Source: Serripes groenlandicus
Lineage: Eukaryota; Mollusca; Bivalvia; Cardiida; Cardiidae
Assembly: GCA_031761405.1 (NCBI GenBank)
Contig: JASEVX010000007.1
Location: forward strand, 27,120,859-27,184,858
Direction of reading: 5' to 3'
Length of the DNA stretch: 64,000 nucleotides
Positions 32,851 through 46,692 of this stretch are shown here, one piece after another. A program made the position numbers and the translations under genes. The notes beneath the pieces were generated by a model. It saw only the letters and a list, made by a program, of their open reading frames with translations. It was not told where the DNA came from and did not search any database. Every line of letters starts with the position of its first letter. Position 1 is the stretch's first letter.

Positions 32851-34771
32851 TACTACAATATGCCATAGTACCAGACTAAGTAATCTGCTGCAGAAGCATC
32901 TGTATGTGGGAAAAGATTTTATGATCTTTCTCACATACAACAAATCTGCAGCAGACGACTTTGAAAACCTACCCGAAAGAAATGGAAACTCCCTTCAAAT
33001 GAAAGTACATTAATTGAATATAATTTAAAATATGGTGTCTATATGAGGGAAAGTGTTAACATTTAGAATCTTGAAACAGGATGGTATGTCCCTGACCTGG
33101 AAACACTTTGAAATGTTACTTTTACAGTCATCTGATTGTAACACATCCGAAGAAAGGGATATAATATAATTGAAAGAATGGCACATTTTGATAACGAGTT
33201 TAATTCAATTTTGAAAAGGGGGAGAAATTACACATTTGGAGAAGATGTTTGGTCCTTGATACTAGTTATCTCTGCTCGTTGAAATACCATAAGTCCAAAT
33301 ACTTTCATCTTGATTGAGGTAATGGTTGTTTGATCCTGACAGTTCTGTGCTCTATGAATTAAATGACATTGTGTGCAGGATTAAAGTGTTTAACACATCA
33401 ATATGTCGTATACAATTTCTCACCTTACATTGACATTTCATATCATAATGCTTTCATCTTGTAGAAATGAATGGTGCCATAATTGTATGACCTTGACCTT
33501 TGTCTTCTGTTATTTTTAGTCTCTGACATGAAATGCTTCTGTAAAGTCCACATCTGTGACATTGCAAGAAGTAGACAGGCATGTAATTATGTTATAATAA
33601 CATGAAAATGTAATCACCCCGTTCAAATTAACTCTTTCCCACGTACAACAAATCTGCAGCAGACGACTTTGAATATGTCTAGAACAAAATGCGATTAGTC
33701 TCTGCAAAAGAATGTATAAGAATATAACAGAGTTGAACACATGGTGGCCAAAGAGATGTTGCTCAAAATGTAAGTGGGAGATGGTTAACTATTTCCTTGT
33801 TAAGTCATTTTAGGAGTATCTCCTATGATTGTTAAACTATAACAGAAAGCATGACTTTGATACAAAGTGGAAATCATTGTGGGAAAGAGAGAAATAACTC
33901 ATATTGAGCATTTTTTCATTCTGCATTGTTTTCAAATGTCTTCAATATTAGTACGGAAAAGTTGATTGCATGAAAATATTAACTCAGCCAAAGGTTGGTG
34001 TTTATCCTATCTACATGTTAATGGATTGTTAATGTTTGTAATGTAGAATAATAAAAAAAAAATACATAAATTAAATAAATATCAAGTTTGATTTTCAATC
34101 CAACGAAATCTGGGCCACACAAAATAACCAAAAACTCATCGTATTTAGAGAGTTCATTAATCTGTTCTTGATATGTACAGCTTTTGAAGTTTTGATGCTT
34201 CTGCAACAGGTGAATGTTGAAAACGTTGTAAACAAGGAATAATTGCTCTATATGAGAAAGCTTTCCCAATCACCCGTTATACTTTCAGTCAAGGATCAAA
34301 ATTGTCCTAGTGTGTTCCAGATGTTTTAATTCTAAGACAAATGACCGCAAACAACAAATATGTACAGACCAAAAATATGGAAAATCACCTTAAAATGAAA
34401 AAATATTTATTCAATAAATTTGAAATATTGTAGCAATAGGTGAATTTGCTCATCAAGAGCATTCTCTTTTTGCCACTGTTTTAAATAAAATCGGCTTCTT
34501 GTGGAAAGGGTTAAATCATTGTTGCATTCAAAAACTCTATATTTTGAGAAACATTCTTACAGGTAGCTTCTCAAAGACATTATCCAGATAAGAAACTGAT
34601 ATGCCTTTTCAAAGAGCTTGTTTAACCCTTTCACTTCCATGATATATGTAGCCTGGTCTGCCTTTAAATACAAACAAGAACTGCCATTGAACTCACAAAG
34701 AATACAGTGCCCCTCAATAATATCCTTAAGAATGGTCGTGCTTGCAAGACTATTATCATATACTGCAATAT
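32851..34771. other. Alpha spacer 2, non-coding with damaged MITEs
   Basis: It includes a MITE piece at about 32931-33062 with its centre deleted. A second, at 33626-33795, begins TTAACTCTTTCCCACGTAC and ends AGTGGGAGATGG TTAA, with the satellite-bearing part absent. The rest matches 2359-4483. No gene seen. Confidence 0.5.
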
Positions 34772-34993
34772 TTAAACCTTTCCTACATACAACAAATCTG
34801 CAGCAGACGAAGTCTCGAAAACATACCCGAAAATAATTGGAAAATCCCTTCAAATGAAAGTTTAATAATTGAAAAGAGTTGAACACAAGGAGAAATTGTT
34901 CGTTTTGAGCAATTTCTTCTTTTGTCGCCATGTTTTCAAAAATCAGTCTGCTGCAGAGGCGTCAGAAAATGTCTATATAAAGGAAAGGGTTAA
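34772..34993. mobile_element. piggyBac-like MITE, alpha spacer 2
   Basis: TTAA-bounded; orthologue of 4484-4715 with a small deletion before the stem. Confidence 0.75.
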
Positions 34994-35124
34994 GAAACTA
35001 ATTCCAGGGTCAGACTTATATTTCTGCATGTACATCCTCAGGTATTTAGTTCTTCAACTGTGTAAAGTTTTATTAAAACTCATTCTACGGTTTAGGAAGA
35101 GTTGCACACCACATATTGCAATAG

Positions 35125-35332
35125 TTAACCCTTTCCTTCATACAACAATTCTGCAGCAGATAACTTTGAACATATGTTGTCAAAAAATAGAAAATCTCTA
35201 TAATTGAATGGATAACCTATGACTAAAAGTGGAAAACATCGTTTTGAGCAATTTCTTCTTTTGTCACTATGTTTTCTTAAATCCGTCTGCTGCAGAGGCG
35301 TCAGAAAATGTCTATATGCGAGAAAGGGTTAA
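35125..35332. mobile_element. piggyBac-like MITE, alpha spacer 2 (second)
   Basis: TTAA-bounded; orthologue of 4865-5099. The left half of the central stem is deleted (GGAAAACATCGTTTTGAGC). Confidence 0.72.
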
Positions 35333-35499
35333 GTATCTAACAATATAATTATCTCCTTTTTAACATTTAAAACAATGCCTCATGTATTGTTCTTCAACAT
35401 CAACTGTATACAGATATCCCTCCAGCCATTGAAGATTCCTATATCCCCCTCCCCTCAAAACTTTGTTTGCGGGGAAGATAAACAAAAGTGACATTACAG

Positions 35500-36365
35500 A
35501 CATGCCTTTTGGCGCATTGCAATGCGTTGAAAATGTCGTAATAACCTTACATAAGGCATGTTTTGTAGCCCCCTACAATGCATAGAGAAGATCTAAATGA
35601 CTGATGCTCGGACCCGGACGGCTGAATACGGCTGAATGCATATGCCCGATGCTAATACACACGCCTTTTAGCGTATTGCAAGTTGCTGAAAAGGTGGCTA
35701 TAGCTTTATATAGCTATTGCCGTCACAATGCATTAAGAACATCTCAATGAATGGTATGTGTCCTCCATGCGCACGGACTGAGGCTCAGACCCGGACAGCT
35801 GAACGCACATGCCCGCTGCTAATACACACGCTGTTTGGCCCATTACATCGGTTGGAAAGGTCATTATATCGTGGAAAAAGGCATGCTTTGTAGCCCTTAA
35901 ATGCATTGAAAACATCTCAATAAATAAAGCTTGACCACCGCCTGCTCGTACCCGGAAAGCTGCATGCACATGCCCTATGCTAATACACAAGCATTTTGGC
36001 ACATTGCAATACGTTGAAAAGGCTATAGTGTGAAGAGGGTATGTTTTGCAACCCTTACACCACCCACCAGCCCTGCATAGAGAATATCTCAATAAATACA
36101 ATTGTTCCGCCGTGTGTGCCCGAACTGAGGATGTGACCATGGATAACTGAATACACTTGTATGGTGCTAATACACACGCCTTTTGGCGCTTTGCAATGCG
36201 TTGAAAAGGTTGTTGTAGCATGAACAAGGTATGTTTTTAGCCCTAACCACACTCACCCGCCCTGCATTGAGAACATCTCAATGAATGACACTTTTTCGTC
36301 GTGTGCCTGGACTGAAGATCTGTCCGCGGACATGCCCTTTCCTAATACACACGCCTTTTGGCCCA
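35500..36365. repeat. Satellite A array, alpha spacer 2
   Basis: About five units with the GATGCTAATACACACGCC landmark. At least one fewer unit than the first alpha array, which explains part of the changing offset between the two spacers. Confidence 0.75.
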
Positions 36366-36580
36366 TATGATACACATATAGTTGCACTGACCTATACAGT
36401 GCCACCATATACTTTGAGAGGAGTCGTGACGTCGTATGCCCAATATAGGAAGAGTTATTTTAGTCAAAAAGGGTGCCAGTCTCCCCCTGTTAGTGCCAGT
36501 CTACACCCTATGAATAGTAGATGGGATTTATCAAGTGCAACTATATACATTGCGAGTAGTTGTTAATTTTCTTTTGTCAT
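36366..36580. repeat. Satellite B remnant, alpha spacer 2
   Basis: Single partial unit, as at 6436-6640. Confidence 0.6.
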
Positions 36581-36599
36581 GTTTTTGCCATCAAAAATT

Positions 36600-37178
36600 C
36601 GTCTGCTTTTCCCTCATACAGACGCTTTCTGACACCTCTGTAGCAGACGCCTTTTGAAGAAAAAAAAAGGGCTTAAGGAATAATTGCTCGTAATTTATTC
36701 AATAATTAAACTTTCAATTTTAGAGATTTTTCATATCTTAGCCTAGGTTTCTTCAAAGTCGTCTGCTGAAGATTTGAAGCCATAATTTCATTTATATTCC
36801 ATGGTTTTTACATCCCTGTCAACAATATCTAAGCAGAATCCCGTTTAAATGGTAGCATGCCATACTGTAGACATGTTTACCCTGACAATATAGCACCAGT
36901 TACAATGTCCCAAGACTGAACTCATATGATGGGAACTACTATCCTTGTATAATATATTGCAGAGCTGTCATTTATGTATTATGTACATTCTCAGCATCGA
37001 AATAAAAATATTGTATTGTATTGTATTGTACTATCATGTTCAACCCTTCCCCACTTGTACACATACTTTGACGCATTATTGGAGAAGTGTGTTACAAGAA
37101 ATTGCACTTTACGAAAAACTTCTCTACTTTTCCCAAAGTGTTTATTTTTCTATCCATTCTTGCAGACGTAAACAACTA
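36600..37178. mobile_element. Two decayed MITE copies before lectin 3
   Basis: Counterpart of 6665-7150. An extra stretch of about 85 bp at 36945-37030, ending in a (TTGTA)n microsatellite, has been inserted between them. Confidence 0.5.
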
Positions 37179-37179
37179 A

Positions 37180-37960
37180 AATATTAATTGACAACAAAAT
37201 AATAAGAAGGTAATTTTATACATAAACATTCCGTATGTTCTATATATTGTTCTAAATAATAAATCGTGTTCTTAAATTTGTTCTAATTGTTCGCCTTGAA
37301 ATAATCGCTCTACCAACCTCATAGTAAACACGACACTAATCTTGATTACCCACTTATTTGTTCTTTGGTTGTTTTCTTAAACAATGAAAGTCCATTAACT
37401 AAGTTTCAACTAACCATACACTTACACGTTGATAAAGCTCTTTTATGAATAACACACACTTTAAAATAAAGTCGGAATCTAATTTCATTTTTGATCAATG
37501 TTTTGACCGATGTAAATTTGTAACCATGTTAAGCTCTGTAGGTAACATAGAAATAGTCCACCCAATTAGACAGTTTAGAGATTCATGCAGTCTATAGGTG
37601 ACCTAGACATCTTTCAGTGCATGGAAAGGTACCAAATAGGTTTACTTTGAAAGAAAAAATAACTTAAAACGCAGTTCTATACACGCTGTTTATCTGTTTA
37701 GAAAAGTCATTTTTTGTTTAATATATAAAGGAAAAACTGAGAATCAATATCTAAAAATATATGCATTTGTTGAAACCTTCATATTTGTATGGTATTTGAT
37801 GTAATAAAAGACTAAAAATGTCCGATTTTTTTTCCGGAACTAGGTTTACCTAAATTAACTATATTTCTGCTTGTTTACGAAACATATTTAAATTGTCATT
37901 TTCATTCGTTCATATGTGGGAAGTGCATCGTTTGCCATTACGAAATTCTTTAAGAAGTAA
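37180..37960. other. Upstream flank of lectin 3, SINE-free
   Basis: Matches 7171-8290 but runs straight through the SINE point (TATCTGTTTAGAAAAGTC, about 37691). No gene seen. Confidence 0.5.
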
Positions 37961-38290
37961 TCCGCGTGATCTAAATTCATTCGGATATTAGTCCGATCGG
38001 AAGTACCTCACTCAGTTTCCGCGTAACGTCACTATAACTGCGTTGTGTTAGTCCCCAGATTTTACCGGAGTTGGGCCGTTTTTTACCATTTTTCGGAATA
38101 GTTTTTCTACTAGTATTTTCAAATCGTATCTCAAAAGTCTTACACTTAAACAGTTGGGCTTACGGACCCTTCTGCTGACTCTTGTTTTATCTAATTTAGA
38201 ACATGAGGTCATTCAGATTGCGAGGAATGTCAGGGCAGCACGATAACACACATTGGACCATAAAGGTCACCCATAGTCAATACTATAAAA
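37961..38290 (+). promoter_or_regulatory. Lectin 3 proximal promoter with TATA box
   Basis: Conserved block with TAACGTCAC (38024-38032) and TATAAAA (38284-38290). The segment between GGGCCG and TTTTTACC has a deletion relative to unit 1. The 5' UTR differs more from the others (GTGATGGATAAACACTCGG). Confidence 0.5.
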
Positions 38291-38355
38291 GTGATGGATA
38301 AACACTCGGATGGCAGTTACTTGATTGTAGACGACAACAATCTTCATCTAGGACC

Positions 38356-41300
38356 ATGAGCGTTTCAACCGTTATTTCTTTGATCAGCGTTTTGGGCGTG
38401 GGGTTAGGTAAGATTTTGATGTTTCTCATTACATTCTTGCACATATAACTTTTTACTAGTGATGTACTATCTTCTATATATGGTTTTGTTCAATCCAGCG
38501 TATAGAAAGCTGTTTCGTTATTTAGTGTAAGCGAATCATCCAATAAGATTACAAATTCTTTACTACAACTGTAATTTGATTGGCTGGTGGCTGACATTAG
38601 CTAACGACCCAACGGACTCGAGCTAACCAAATGCCTCACTTCTAGATAACGTTTTAGACTAATGACGTTCTTCATTCTGTATATGGTTTTGTCCCGACTA
38701 GCGGTCAGTTAAGTTAATAGATAGTTTGCTAACAGGTGGCAGTTCAACAATGTATTTGATATTCATATACACTAAAACTATTCTTTATCGACATGCCCAA
38801 TGTATTGGATATTCACCAAAACTAGTCTCTATTAACATGACCAGTGTATTTGATATACATACACTAACACTAGTCTCTATTGACATGAGCAATGTATTGG
38901 ATATTCACCAAAACTAGTCTCTATTGACATGACCAATGTATTTGATATACATACACCAAAACTAGTCTCTATTGACATGACCAATGTATTGGATATTCAC
39001 CAAAACTGGTCTCTATTGACATGACCAATGTATTTGATGTGCATTTACCTTATCTTTATTAACATGACCAATGTTCTTTGTATATAATAAAACTATTCTT
39101 TATCGATTTATCCGGTGCATTTGATATACACTAAAAACAAGTCTTTATCGATATGACTAATGTATTTGATATACACTAAAACGAGTCCTTTTCTATATGA
39201 CTATTGTATTTGATATACACTAAAACGAGTCCTTATCTATATGACTATTGTATTTGATATACAAAAAAACGATCCTTTATCGATATGACTACTGTGTTTG
39301 ATATGCACTAAAAAAATAACCTTTGTCGATACGACCAATGTGTTCGATACGCACTAAAACCTAACGTTTGTCGATATAACCATAGTATTCGATATCCCCT
39401 TAAACGATTATTTTTCGATATGACAAATGTATTATATGCACTAAGAACTAATCTTTTTCGATATTTTTTATCAATTAAATTCAGTTAAATTCTTTAATTA
39501 AGTATTTCGGCCTCCGGCCCATATACAAGCAGTGTATACATATATAAGCATAACTAAATAATTACATGCCTGAAATAACATTAAATTATGAATGCATTTG
39601 GATATGACCAATGTATTTGATATACAATAAAAGCGGAATCAATGTCACCATTGTGTATGCTTTATGTATGGGCTGAAACCGCCTACAAACTTCTAATGAA
39701 AAGCAAGAAGTGTATCCTTACTGGTTTTACTCATGTATACCTAAATACGATGATATCACGGAGATGAAATAATAACCCGACTCGTCTCACGTGGTTCTAT
39801 TGTTGCAGTGCTTGGCGCCTGCCCGACCGGCTGGAAGCAGCATGCTGGAAGTTGCTATAAATTCCAATTAGAGATACTGAACTGGGTTGAGGCTAGGGTA
39901 AGTTTTATTGGTATCTATTTCGGGCCCAATGAGCAATCTGCGGCTTAACGCATCAACCCGAATTATACCGTGTACAACATCACCCCGATTGTTTGGTGGT
40001 AAGAGCGTCCGCCGCGAGAGCGGGAGACCAAGGTTCTAATACGGGCCATACAAAAGACATTAAGATGGTAGTATTTGTTTCCCTCCTTGGTATTCAGGAT
40101 TGCAAGGATAGCATTACGACTCATGCGCTGGTGCCAGGTTAAACTTACTACCAGCACAAGTTATTTACCCATGAAACGCCGTGATATGACTAAATACTGT
40201 TGAAAACGTTATTTAAACAAAACACATTTGACGTCGTTCAGGGATTTACAAATATTGATATCCGATTTGAACGGTATTTCTGTTATATCTATTGATATCC
40301 GCTTGATTAATTGAATTTTAACGTCGATTTGAACAGTATTTCAGCAATATCTATTGATATCCGCTTGATTTATTGAATGTTGATTTGAACGGCGATTTGA
40401 ACGGTATTTCAGTTATATCTATTGATATCCGCTTGATTAATTGAACTTTAACGTCGATTTGAACGGTATTTCAGTTATATATATTGATATCCGCTTGATT
40501 AATTGAATGTTAACATCGATTTGAACGATTTTTCAGTTATATCTATTGATATCCGCTTGATTAATTGGATTTTAACGTCGATTTGAACGGTATTTCTGTT
40601 ATATCTATTGATATCCGCTTGATTAATTGAATTTTAACGTCGATTTGAATGGTATTTCTGTTATATCTATTGATATCCGCTTGATTAATTTAATGATAAC
40701 GTCGATTTGAACGGTATTTCAGTTATATCTCGGTGGTAAGTTCATCTGACGTGTGTTTTCAGTCTTTCTTGCATATGTATGCCATACAAAAGGATTTATA
40801 AGCAACTGGCTACCATCTCACAAAGACTAATTATCATATTGGTGAAAGGTGAATGACACTAGTCACTATTACTATTGTCAATCATCGTAAATAATGAACC
40901 GGATTAGAAATCACGACATCGTGAGCAACTGCCTACCATCTCACAAAGTCTATTAAGCATATTCGTGAAAGGTGAATGACGAATCGTAATTAATGAACCG
41001 GGTTAGAAATGACGACATCGTGATTGATAGACCCTCTGTGTTTCCGACTCAGTTATTATCGCGACTTAACTCTTTCCCACATAAGACATATCTGCAGCAG
41101 ACGACTCTGAAAACATCTAAAATTCCTTTGAAAACTTGTGAATATGAAAGTTTAATTACTGAAAAGAGGTATAAATAAAAGTATGATTTTTGAATAGAGT
41201 TAAAAACATTGTGACAAAAGGAGAAATGGCTGACAATGTGCAATTTCTTCTTTTGCCACAATGTTTAAAAATATCGTCTGCTGTAGATGCGTCACAAAGC

Positions 41301-43334
41301 GTCTGCATGTGGGAATGGGTTAAACACGATTTCATGTATCACGTATACAGGTCTAAAACTTCTCATAGTTTCTCGCGAATGTGTATTGATCTATAGATAT
41401 ACACATTGCCAACAAACGTCTGAAATATTACTGCTGTAAAGCAATTGCATGCCGTAAATACCATGTCTATAACAATGACGTAAAGCTTGAATACTTCACA
41501 GGGGAAATAAATATGTGATGGTTTAATAAATATAATGTCAAACTAAGGCTGAGTTTTTACCCTTTAAAATAACACCGTTGTTTTGACATAAACCTATTCT
41601 ATTTTTACCAGCAATGTTGTTTTTTTTTATTTCACTAATTGTCGAATTTATTCAGAGGTTATTTCCTTTTTTACAAATAGTAAATCCGTTCACTGATACA
41701 GACGTCCGTTGACTCTTCTGTTGCTGCAGACGACCTTTAAATACAGTGTGTAAAAATGTGAAGTTGCTCGTTCTGAACATTGTTTACCTTTTTCAACAAT
41801 GTATTCGACTCTGTATCAGAAAAACCCAGTGTATCCTCAGATGTTTTCTGAAAATAGCACACACTGTTTATCAGGATCGAGAAGAACACTACTTATGAAT
41901 ATTACTCATTCGGACTGTTTCCGATATCTGCTTTATTAACCCTTTCCCATCTATAAACGCTGTTTGCGGCATCTGCACCAGACGACTTTTGAAAACAGTG
42001 TGACAAAAGGAGAAATTGATCAAAATGAGCATTTTCTCCTTTTGCCACAATGTTTTCAACTCTATTTAAATATTATCTTTTCATTTATAGAGATTTTGAA
42101 TATTTTTTGCAAAACGTTTCAAAGTCTTCTGCTGCAGATTTGTTGTATGTGGGAAAGGGTTAACAATAACAAGTATGGAAGGTATACTACTTTTCAGTTT
42201 TTTTTTAGTTTATCCTTACTTTTATTTAAAGATATAACTTATTACATGATGAACATGTATTTTTTTCAAACTTGAGATTAGTTTTGTAAAATACGTTTGT
42301 CTTTCTGTTGTGTTCCTAACTTATAACATTTATGGAACAAACTATTCACGTGTTTTGATATATTTGTTCACAGGCTATGTGCAAATGGCACAAAAGCGAT
42401 CTGATTGCCATAGAAACTCCCGAGGAACAAGCATGGTTCAAGAAACAGGTCTTACAGTTCAACCGTAAGTGAAATCTAAACCGTTTCCTATCAGTCGCAT
42501 TTTGAAGTATCTGCAGAAGAGCAGACACCTTATGAATGATACGCACCTTCTCCCTTTGCCACAATTTTCTTAACTCTAGTACATCTAGCTTCGTAATCGT
42601 AGCATGTTGCTCTAAATATATATTTCGGACACACAAAACATACTCGTTATTGAAGGTCTAGCTGGCCTCCATACAGTTTGATCAGGATCTCCTGTCTGCG
42701 CTATTAACCCTTTCCCACATCCAGCAAATCTGCAGCAGACGACTTTGTGATCATCTAAACAAAACAATGTAATGTCTTTGTAAATGAATGTAATATTACT
42801 GAAAGAAGTTGAAAACATTTTGGCAAAAGGAGAAATTGCTCGTTTTTGCAAGAATGTTTTCAAACGTCGTCTGCTGCATATGAGTGAGAAAGCGTCTTCA
42901 ATTGGGAAAGGGTTAACAAGCATAATGGAGATATAATGCAGAGCATGGTAACGATAACCGACTATACATGTATGTAATTGTAAACCATCTGTTGCGAACA
43001 CTCTTACCACTACAAACATGGTTCTTTAGAAACAAAGCGTGACGACGGGTTTTGGCTTGGAGCTACCGACTGGCTAAAGCAAAATGAATGGGTCTGGGAG
43101 TCCGCCAATAGCGCCCCCGTAAACTACATTGTATGGGGAGTCCTGACAGATCAACAGCCCGGCAGCCCAACATACCAACAGCCCAACAACCGAAACGGTA
43201 CCGAAGATTGTTTGGCCGCCATGAAGTTCTTTGAATACGATTGGAGCGATGAATGGTGTAACTGGGAAAGACTTGGATACGTCTGCGAAATGCCGTATGT
43301 ATATTGTGATAAACAATTAAACGTGCATACCTGA
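38356..43334 (+). CDS. Secreted C-type lectin domain protein, copy 3
   Basis: Exons are 38356-38407, 39809-39897, 42374-42464 and 43030-43334; 178 codons with GT-AG junctions. I see only two residue differences from copy 1 (Gly2Ser and Ser30Ala). Exons 3 and 4 encode the same residues, as expected from the recent 29.5-kb duplication. Signal peptide, long-form cysteine set, QPN, Glu136 and WSD are intact. Intron 2 is the longest of the four (about 2.48 kb) because of the minisatellite, a local duplication near 40835-40990, and two MITEs. Confidence 0.92.
38730..39460. repeat. Intron-1 minisatellite, copy 3
   Basis: About 15 units, mixing the 45-bp type (CACTAAAACGAGTCC) and, at the start, the 48-bp type with ATACATACACTAA. 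Confidence 0.75.
39981..40219 (+). mobile_element. tRNA-derived SINE (family 2) in lectin 3 intron 2
   Basis: Orthologue of 25572-25810 with a complete head. Confidence 0.75.
40252..40732. repeat. Intron-2 minisatellite, 62 bp unit, copy 3
   Basis: About seven to eight units. One is a recombinant (GAATGTTGATTTGAACGGCG) joining two partial units. Confidence 0.85.
41066..41323. mobile_element. piggyBac-like MITE in lectin 3 intron 2 (first)
   Basis: TTAA-bounded orthologue of 11460-11719. The right end is altered to GTGGGAATGGG. Confidence 0.8.
41936..42163. mobile_element. piggyBac-like MITE in lectin 3 intron 2 (second)
   Basis: TTAA at 41936-41939 and 42160-42163. Orthologue of 27297-27524 and of the empty site at 12346. 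Confidence 0.9.
42704..42916. mobile_element. piggyBac-like MITE in lectin 3 intron 3
   Basis: TTAA-bounded orthologue of 12891-13103. Confidence 0.85.
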
Positions 43335-43577
43335 ATGATTTACTCGAACCGCTGCATACTAAAATAGGTTGATAGTGTACTTTGGTATCGGGTTTTTGGT
43401 CTGAAAATGTGCTTAACCCATTCCAAAATACAATACCGATGCAGCTGACGACATCAAAGTAAAACTATGGAATTAAAAAAAATGTTTTCAAAGGTAACTT
43501 GCTGCAGCGGCCTTAAAACGAGTTTGTATGATTGAAGGGGTTTAAAACCACTAGTAAGCAAAGAGTAATTTCAACAT

Positions 43578-43800
43578 CGTAAATGGAAGAGTGTCCACCT
43601 CGGTAGGGAGGTCGTGGGTTAGATCCACGGCCGGTTCATATCAACAACTTTAAAAATGGTTGTATTGCCTTCCCTTCTTTCGGGGTTAGCATTACGACAG
43701 ACTGGCTGGTGTCAGGATAAATGGATCAGAAGTACTGGTAACTAACCCAGGAAACGCCGTGGTATTACTGAAAAAATGTTGAAAGCGGCGTAGAATACCA
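43578..43800 (+). mobile_element. tRNA-derived SINE (family 3) downstream of lectin 3
   Basis: Head GGAAGAGTGTCCACCTCGG, box B GGGTTAGATCC, and family-3 body and tail. Confidence 0.75.
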
Positions 43801-43899
43801 AACATCATATCAATATCGTACAGCTTCGAGAGGAATCGAATTATGATCGATTGACGAACACACTTTGTATATGAAATAACATTTATGAATGGCAGGTAA

Positions 43900-45250
43900 C
43901 AACGTCAAAATAGCCCAATTTGTATTAGTTAAACAAGAAATTTTAATTTGCCGTGTTTTATCTACGCGTGGTAATTTTCATATATATGTACTAGAAACGT
44001 TCAAGTACATAATACATTTTATACAATTTACAATGAAATATGCAGACAAGTGTATAACGATTCGAGTATTTTACAACGTGACAATAGCGCATTTTGTATA
44101 ATCCATACAAGGAATTTTAATTTGCCGTGTTGTATTTGCCTGTGGTAATTTGCATATATGTGCACTGGAAACGTTCAAGTACATAATAACAATTTATACA
44201 ATTTACAATGAAATATGCAGACAATTGTATAACGCTTCGAGCATTTTACAACATTATTCTTCTATGTACAAATACAAAAGTAGTTTGAATTTTCAGTTGT
44301 GAAAAAAAAAAAAAAACGTTCAAACAATAGCACATTAAATCTAAATATAAACATTACTAAATATTGAGCTATTTTAATAACAATTACACTGTATTGTATA
44401 AGAAATATTGTTTTTTTCCGCAACATCAAGACGCCTTTGAAATAACTAAAGGATCTTTCCAATAACAATACACAAGTGGGATTATGTTTTGATGAAATGT
44501 TTCTAATTTCAGAGAAAGCAACACTCCTATAGTTGGTTAGAACTGTCGTGTGTAGAGGTTTCTTCGCGTGTTTACATTGTTCATTATTTATATTGTTCAT
44601 TATTTAGGTGAATAAACAGTCATATATATAAATAATTTGATATTGGTTGTAATGTATATAACCCCCTGATGGCAATCATAGCATGCACATGCCAGAAATG
44701 ACCTTACGCTATCCAAATAAATGAAATTCAACAAGTTTTTGTCATAATGTAAATATAGCCTTACTGTAGACGCTGACGACTCTGGTAAGACTATGTGGAC
44801 GCACGGGATCAGCCGAGTCTTCACTGTAGGCGGACGCATTAAAACCCCAAATCACCTTACGCGGCTCAATTTTTAAACACTGATAGGGAAAAAGAACTCG
44901 AATTTAATCTATAATCCTGACAAGTTTATTTAACATATTAAGGGTACGGGAGAGAAAGGGCTACAAGTACCATACCATTTATCAAAAGAAGTTACATCTG
45001 TAGCCCTTCTAAGTTGATTGAGGAGTAATGCCGTTTTCAGCAGCATTTCAGTTATATCACAGTGACAGAGCACTTATCCCGGCTGACTTATCAGTTCTTT
45101 GACTCAGTAATATGACAAAGGCAGTCGGTCATGATTCCCACGATCGGATCGAACTAAGGACACCCGCTTTTTGCACCCACTAACGACCCAGGAGAACATT
45201 TTATGTTCACAGTCGGAAACATGTTGGGAAATGGAAGCAAGTTCTCTTGT
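43900..45250. other. Lectin-transporter intergenic region, unit 3
   Basis: Starts with about two units of the 176-bp repeat (to about 44255), then an A-rich stretch. A deletion near 44735 removes about 440 bp found in unit 1. No gene seen. Confidence 0.5.
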
Positions 45251-45252
45251 AT

Positions 45253-46457
45253 TCACAATAGGGTTTGTAATATGTCGACTTTTGAACTCGCCACACGAAG
45301 TTGTTTATCAAAGCGTTGTACAGCAACAGTTCCGAGCAGAATGGCGTTTACATTTGACATTGTTCTCGCTCGGTCTAGAAGCCAATCCATTGCCATCAAA
45401 CTACCGACATATTTCGTTGTAAAGTTCAGAGACGATAGAATAATCAGAATACATACAATAGATCCGCTTGGAACTGATGGAATGGCTAAAGAAGCGATAA
45501 ACGTCAGTACCATCGCGTATAACACCCGCGCAGTTCCAACTTCAACATGTTCAAGGTGCTGTAAAAATAACACGCTTGTAATGATAAATGCAGCACTGCC
45601 AACTCTGCAAAGCGCAATTCCGAAAGAAGTCGTGAACCTGGATATATCGGAATTTATCCAATGTTGAACGTCAGCGGCTGTGATTAGTTTCAATACTGCC
45701 AATAAAGAAGAGGGTGCAGCGACACTCGCCATTGAGGCTGGTAAAGCAGAATGGAGGTAGTCGAGTGGGTTTTTTCTCCTGCACACGAAATAGAAACCAG
45801 GAATTATTACGTTAAACAGTATAGCATTCTGAACAATGACTGTCAGATTGAACATACCACAGCTTTTAACAGATTGGTCTAGATTTTCTATCTAAACTAT
45901 GGGTGATACAATCAGACTGAGTAACCATATAAACTTTAACCAAACTACCCATTTCATTATGGTTATAAATACGTCCGCCGTGATCCTGAAGAATTCAATA
46001 AATGTTTCGTTGGAACCTTGTATCTTTTTTGATGCCAGTCCAATCAAAGCGTTGACAAAAATCAGACCGAGTATATTTGTACCGGAAGCTGAACCTACTT
46101 TTCTTAAGAACCTCACGTTAGTGACGTTCATTTCATCGATAAAACTTTCTTCAACATATGCAGTCTGGACCTTCTCAATGCATGCCAATACGACATTATT
46201 CGGAACAAAATTCCTAATTATATCGGCGATTATGTCCTGGGTCTCCAAGCGGGTCATGTCACGTGATACGTGATAATAGACCGCTACGCCGACCACGATG
46301 CCCATATTGTTGATAAAGGCGATGTATATTGCTGTGACGGTATATACTCGACCGTTGGACCGAGAATCAGTGGACGCTGTTGCAGTTATTACGCTTGACA
46401 CGATCAAGGGTAAAATGATGCAGTAGATTGCTCTCATGAATACATCGCCCGGAAGTC
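45253..46457 (-). pseudogene. SLC1-like transporter exon 2, copy 3 (one nonsense codon)
   Basis: Begins at the conserved acceptor (46457) with LPGDVFMRAIY. One in-frame TAG lies at 45892-45894, at the Lys codon of the SPIAK segment. After it the frame stays open to 45253 through HP1, TM7, HP2 and the DRART helix of TM8. It shares the TAG and an in-frame deletion after VYYHVSR with copy 1, so both lesions predate the block duplication. No exon 1 lies upstream within the unit. It is almost intact apart from the TAG and the missing first exon, which suggests youth of the copy rather than selection. Confidence 0.87.
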
Positions 46458-46479
46458 CTGAAAGTAAACACACATTTAA

Positions 46480-46692
46480 AAAAGTCGTCTGCAATGGAAA
46501 ATGAAACATCTGGAAAGAAATCGAAGTATGATTTCAAATGGAGTTGAAAACATCGTGTGAAAATGGCATGTTTATCGTTTTTACGGCAACTTGTCTTTTT
46601 TTAATTTGTTTTATTTAATTTATTTTTTCTTCAAAATGTTTTCAATTCAAGAAGCAGACTGCTGTGGATGCTCCTGAAATCATATCAGGGAA
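46480..46692. mobile_element. Hybrid MITE at unit 3/4 junction
   Basis: Same two-part structure as 16951-17163, nearly identical to it. Confidence 0.55.

Noticed and set aside
45899..46273. Plus-strand frames of 120-160 codons antisense to the transporter copies
   Set aside because: Shadow frames of the SLC1-like exon; the minus-strand translation is the one that matches a known family.
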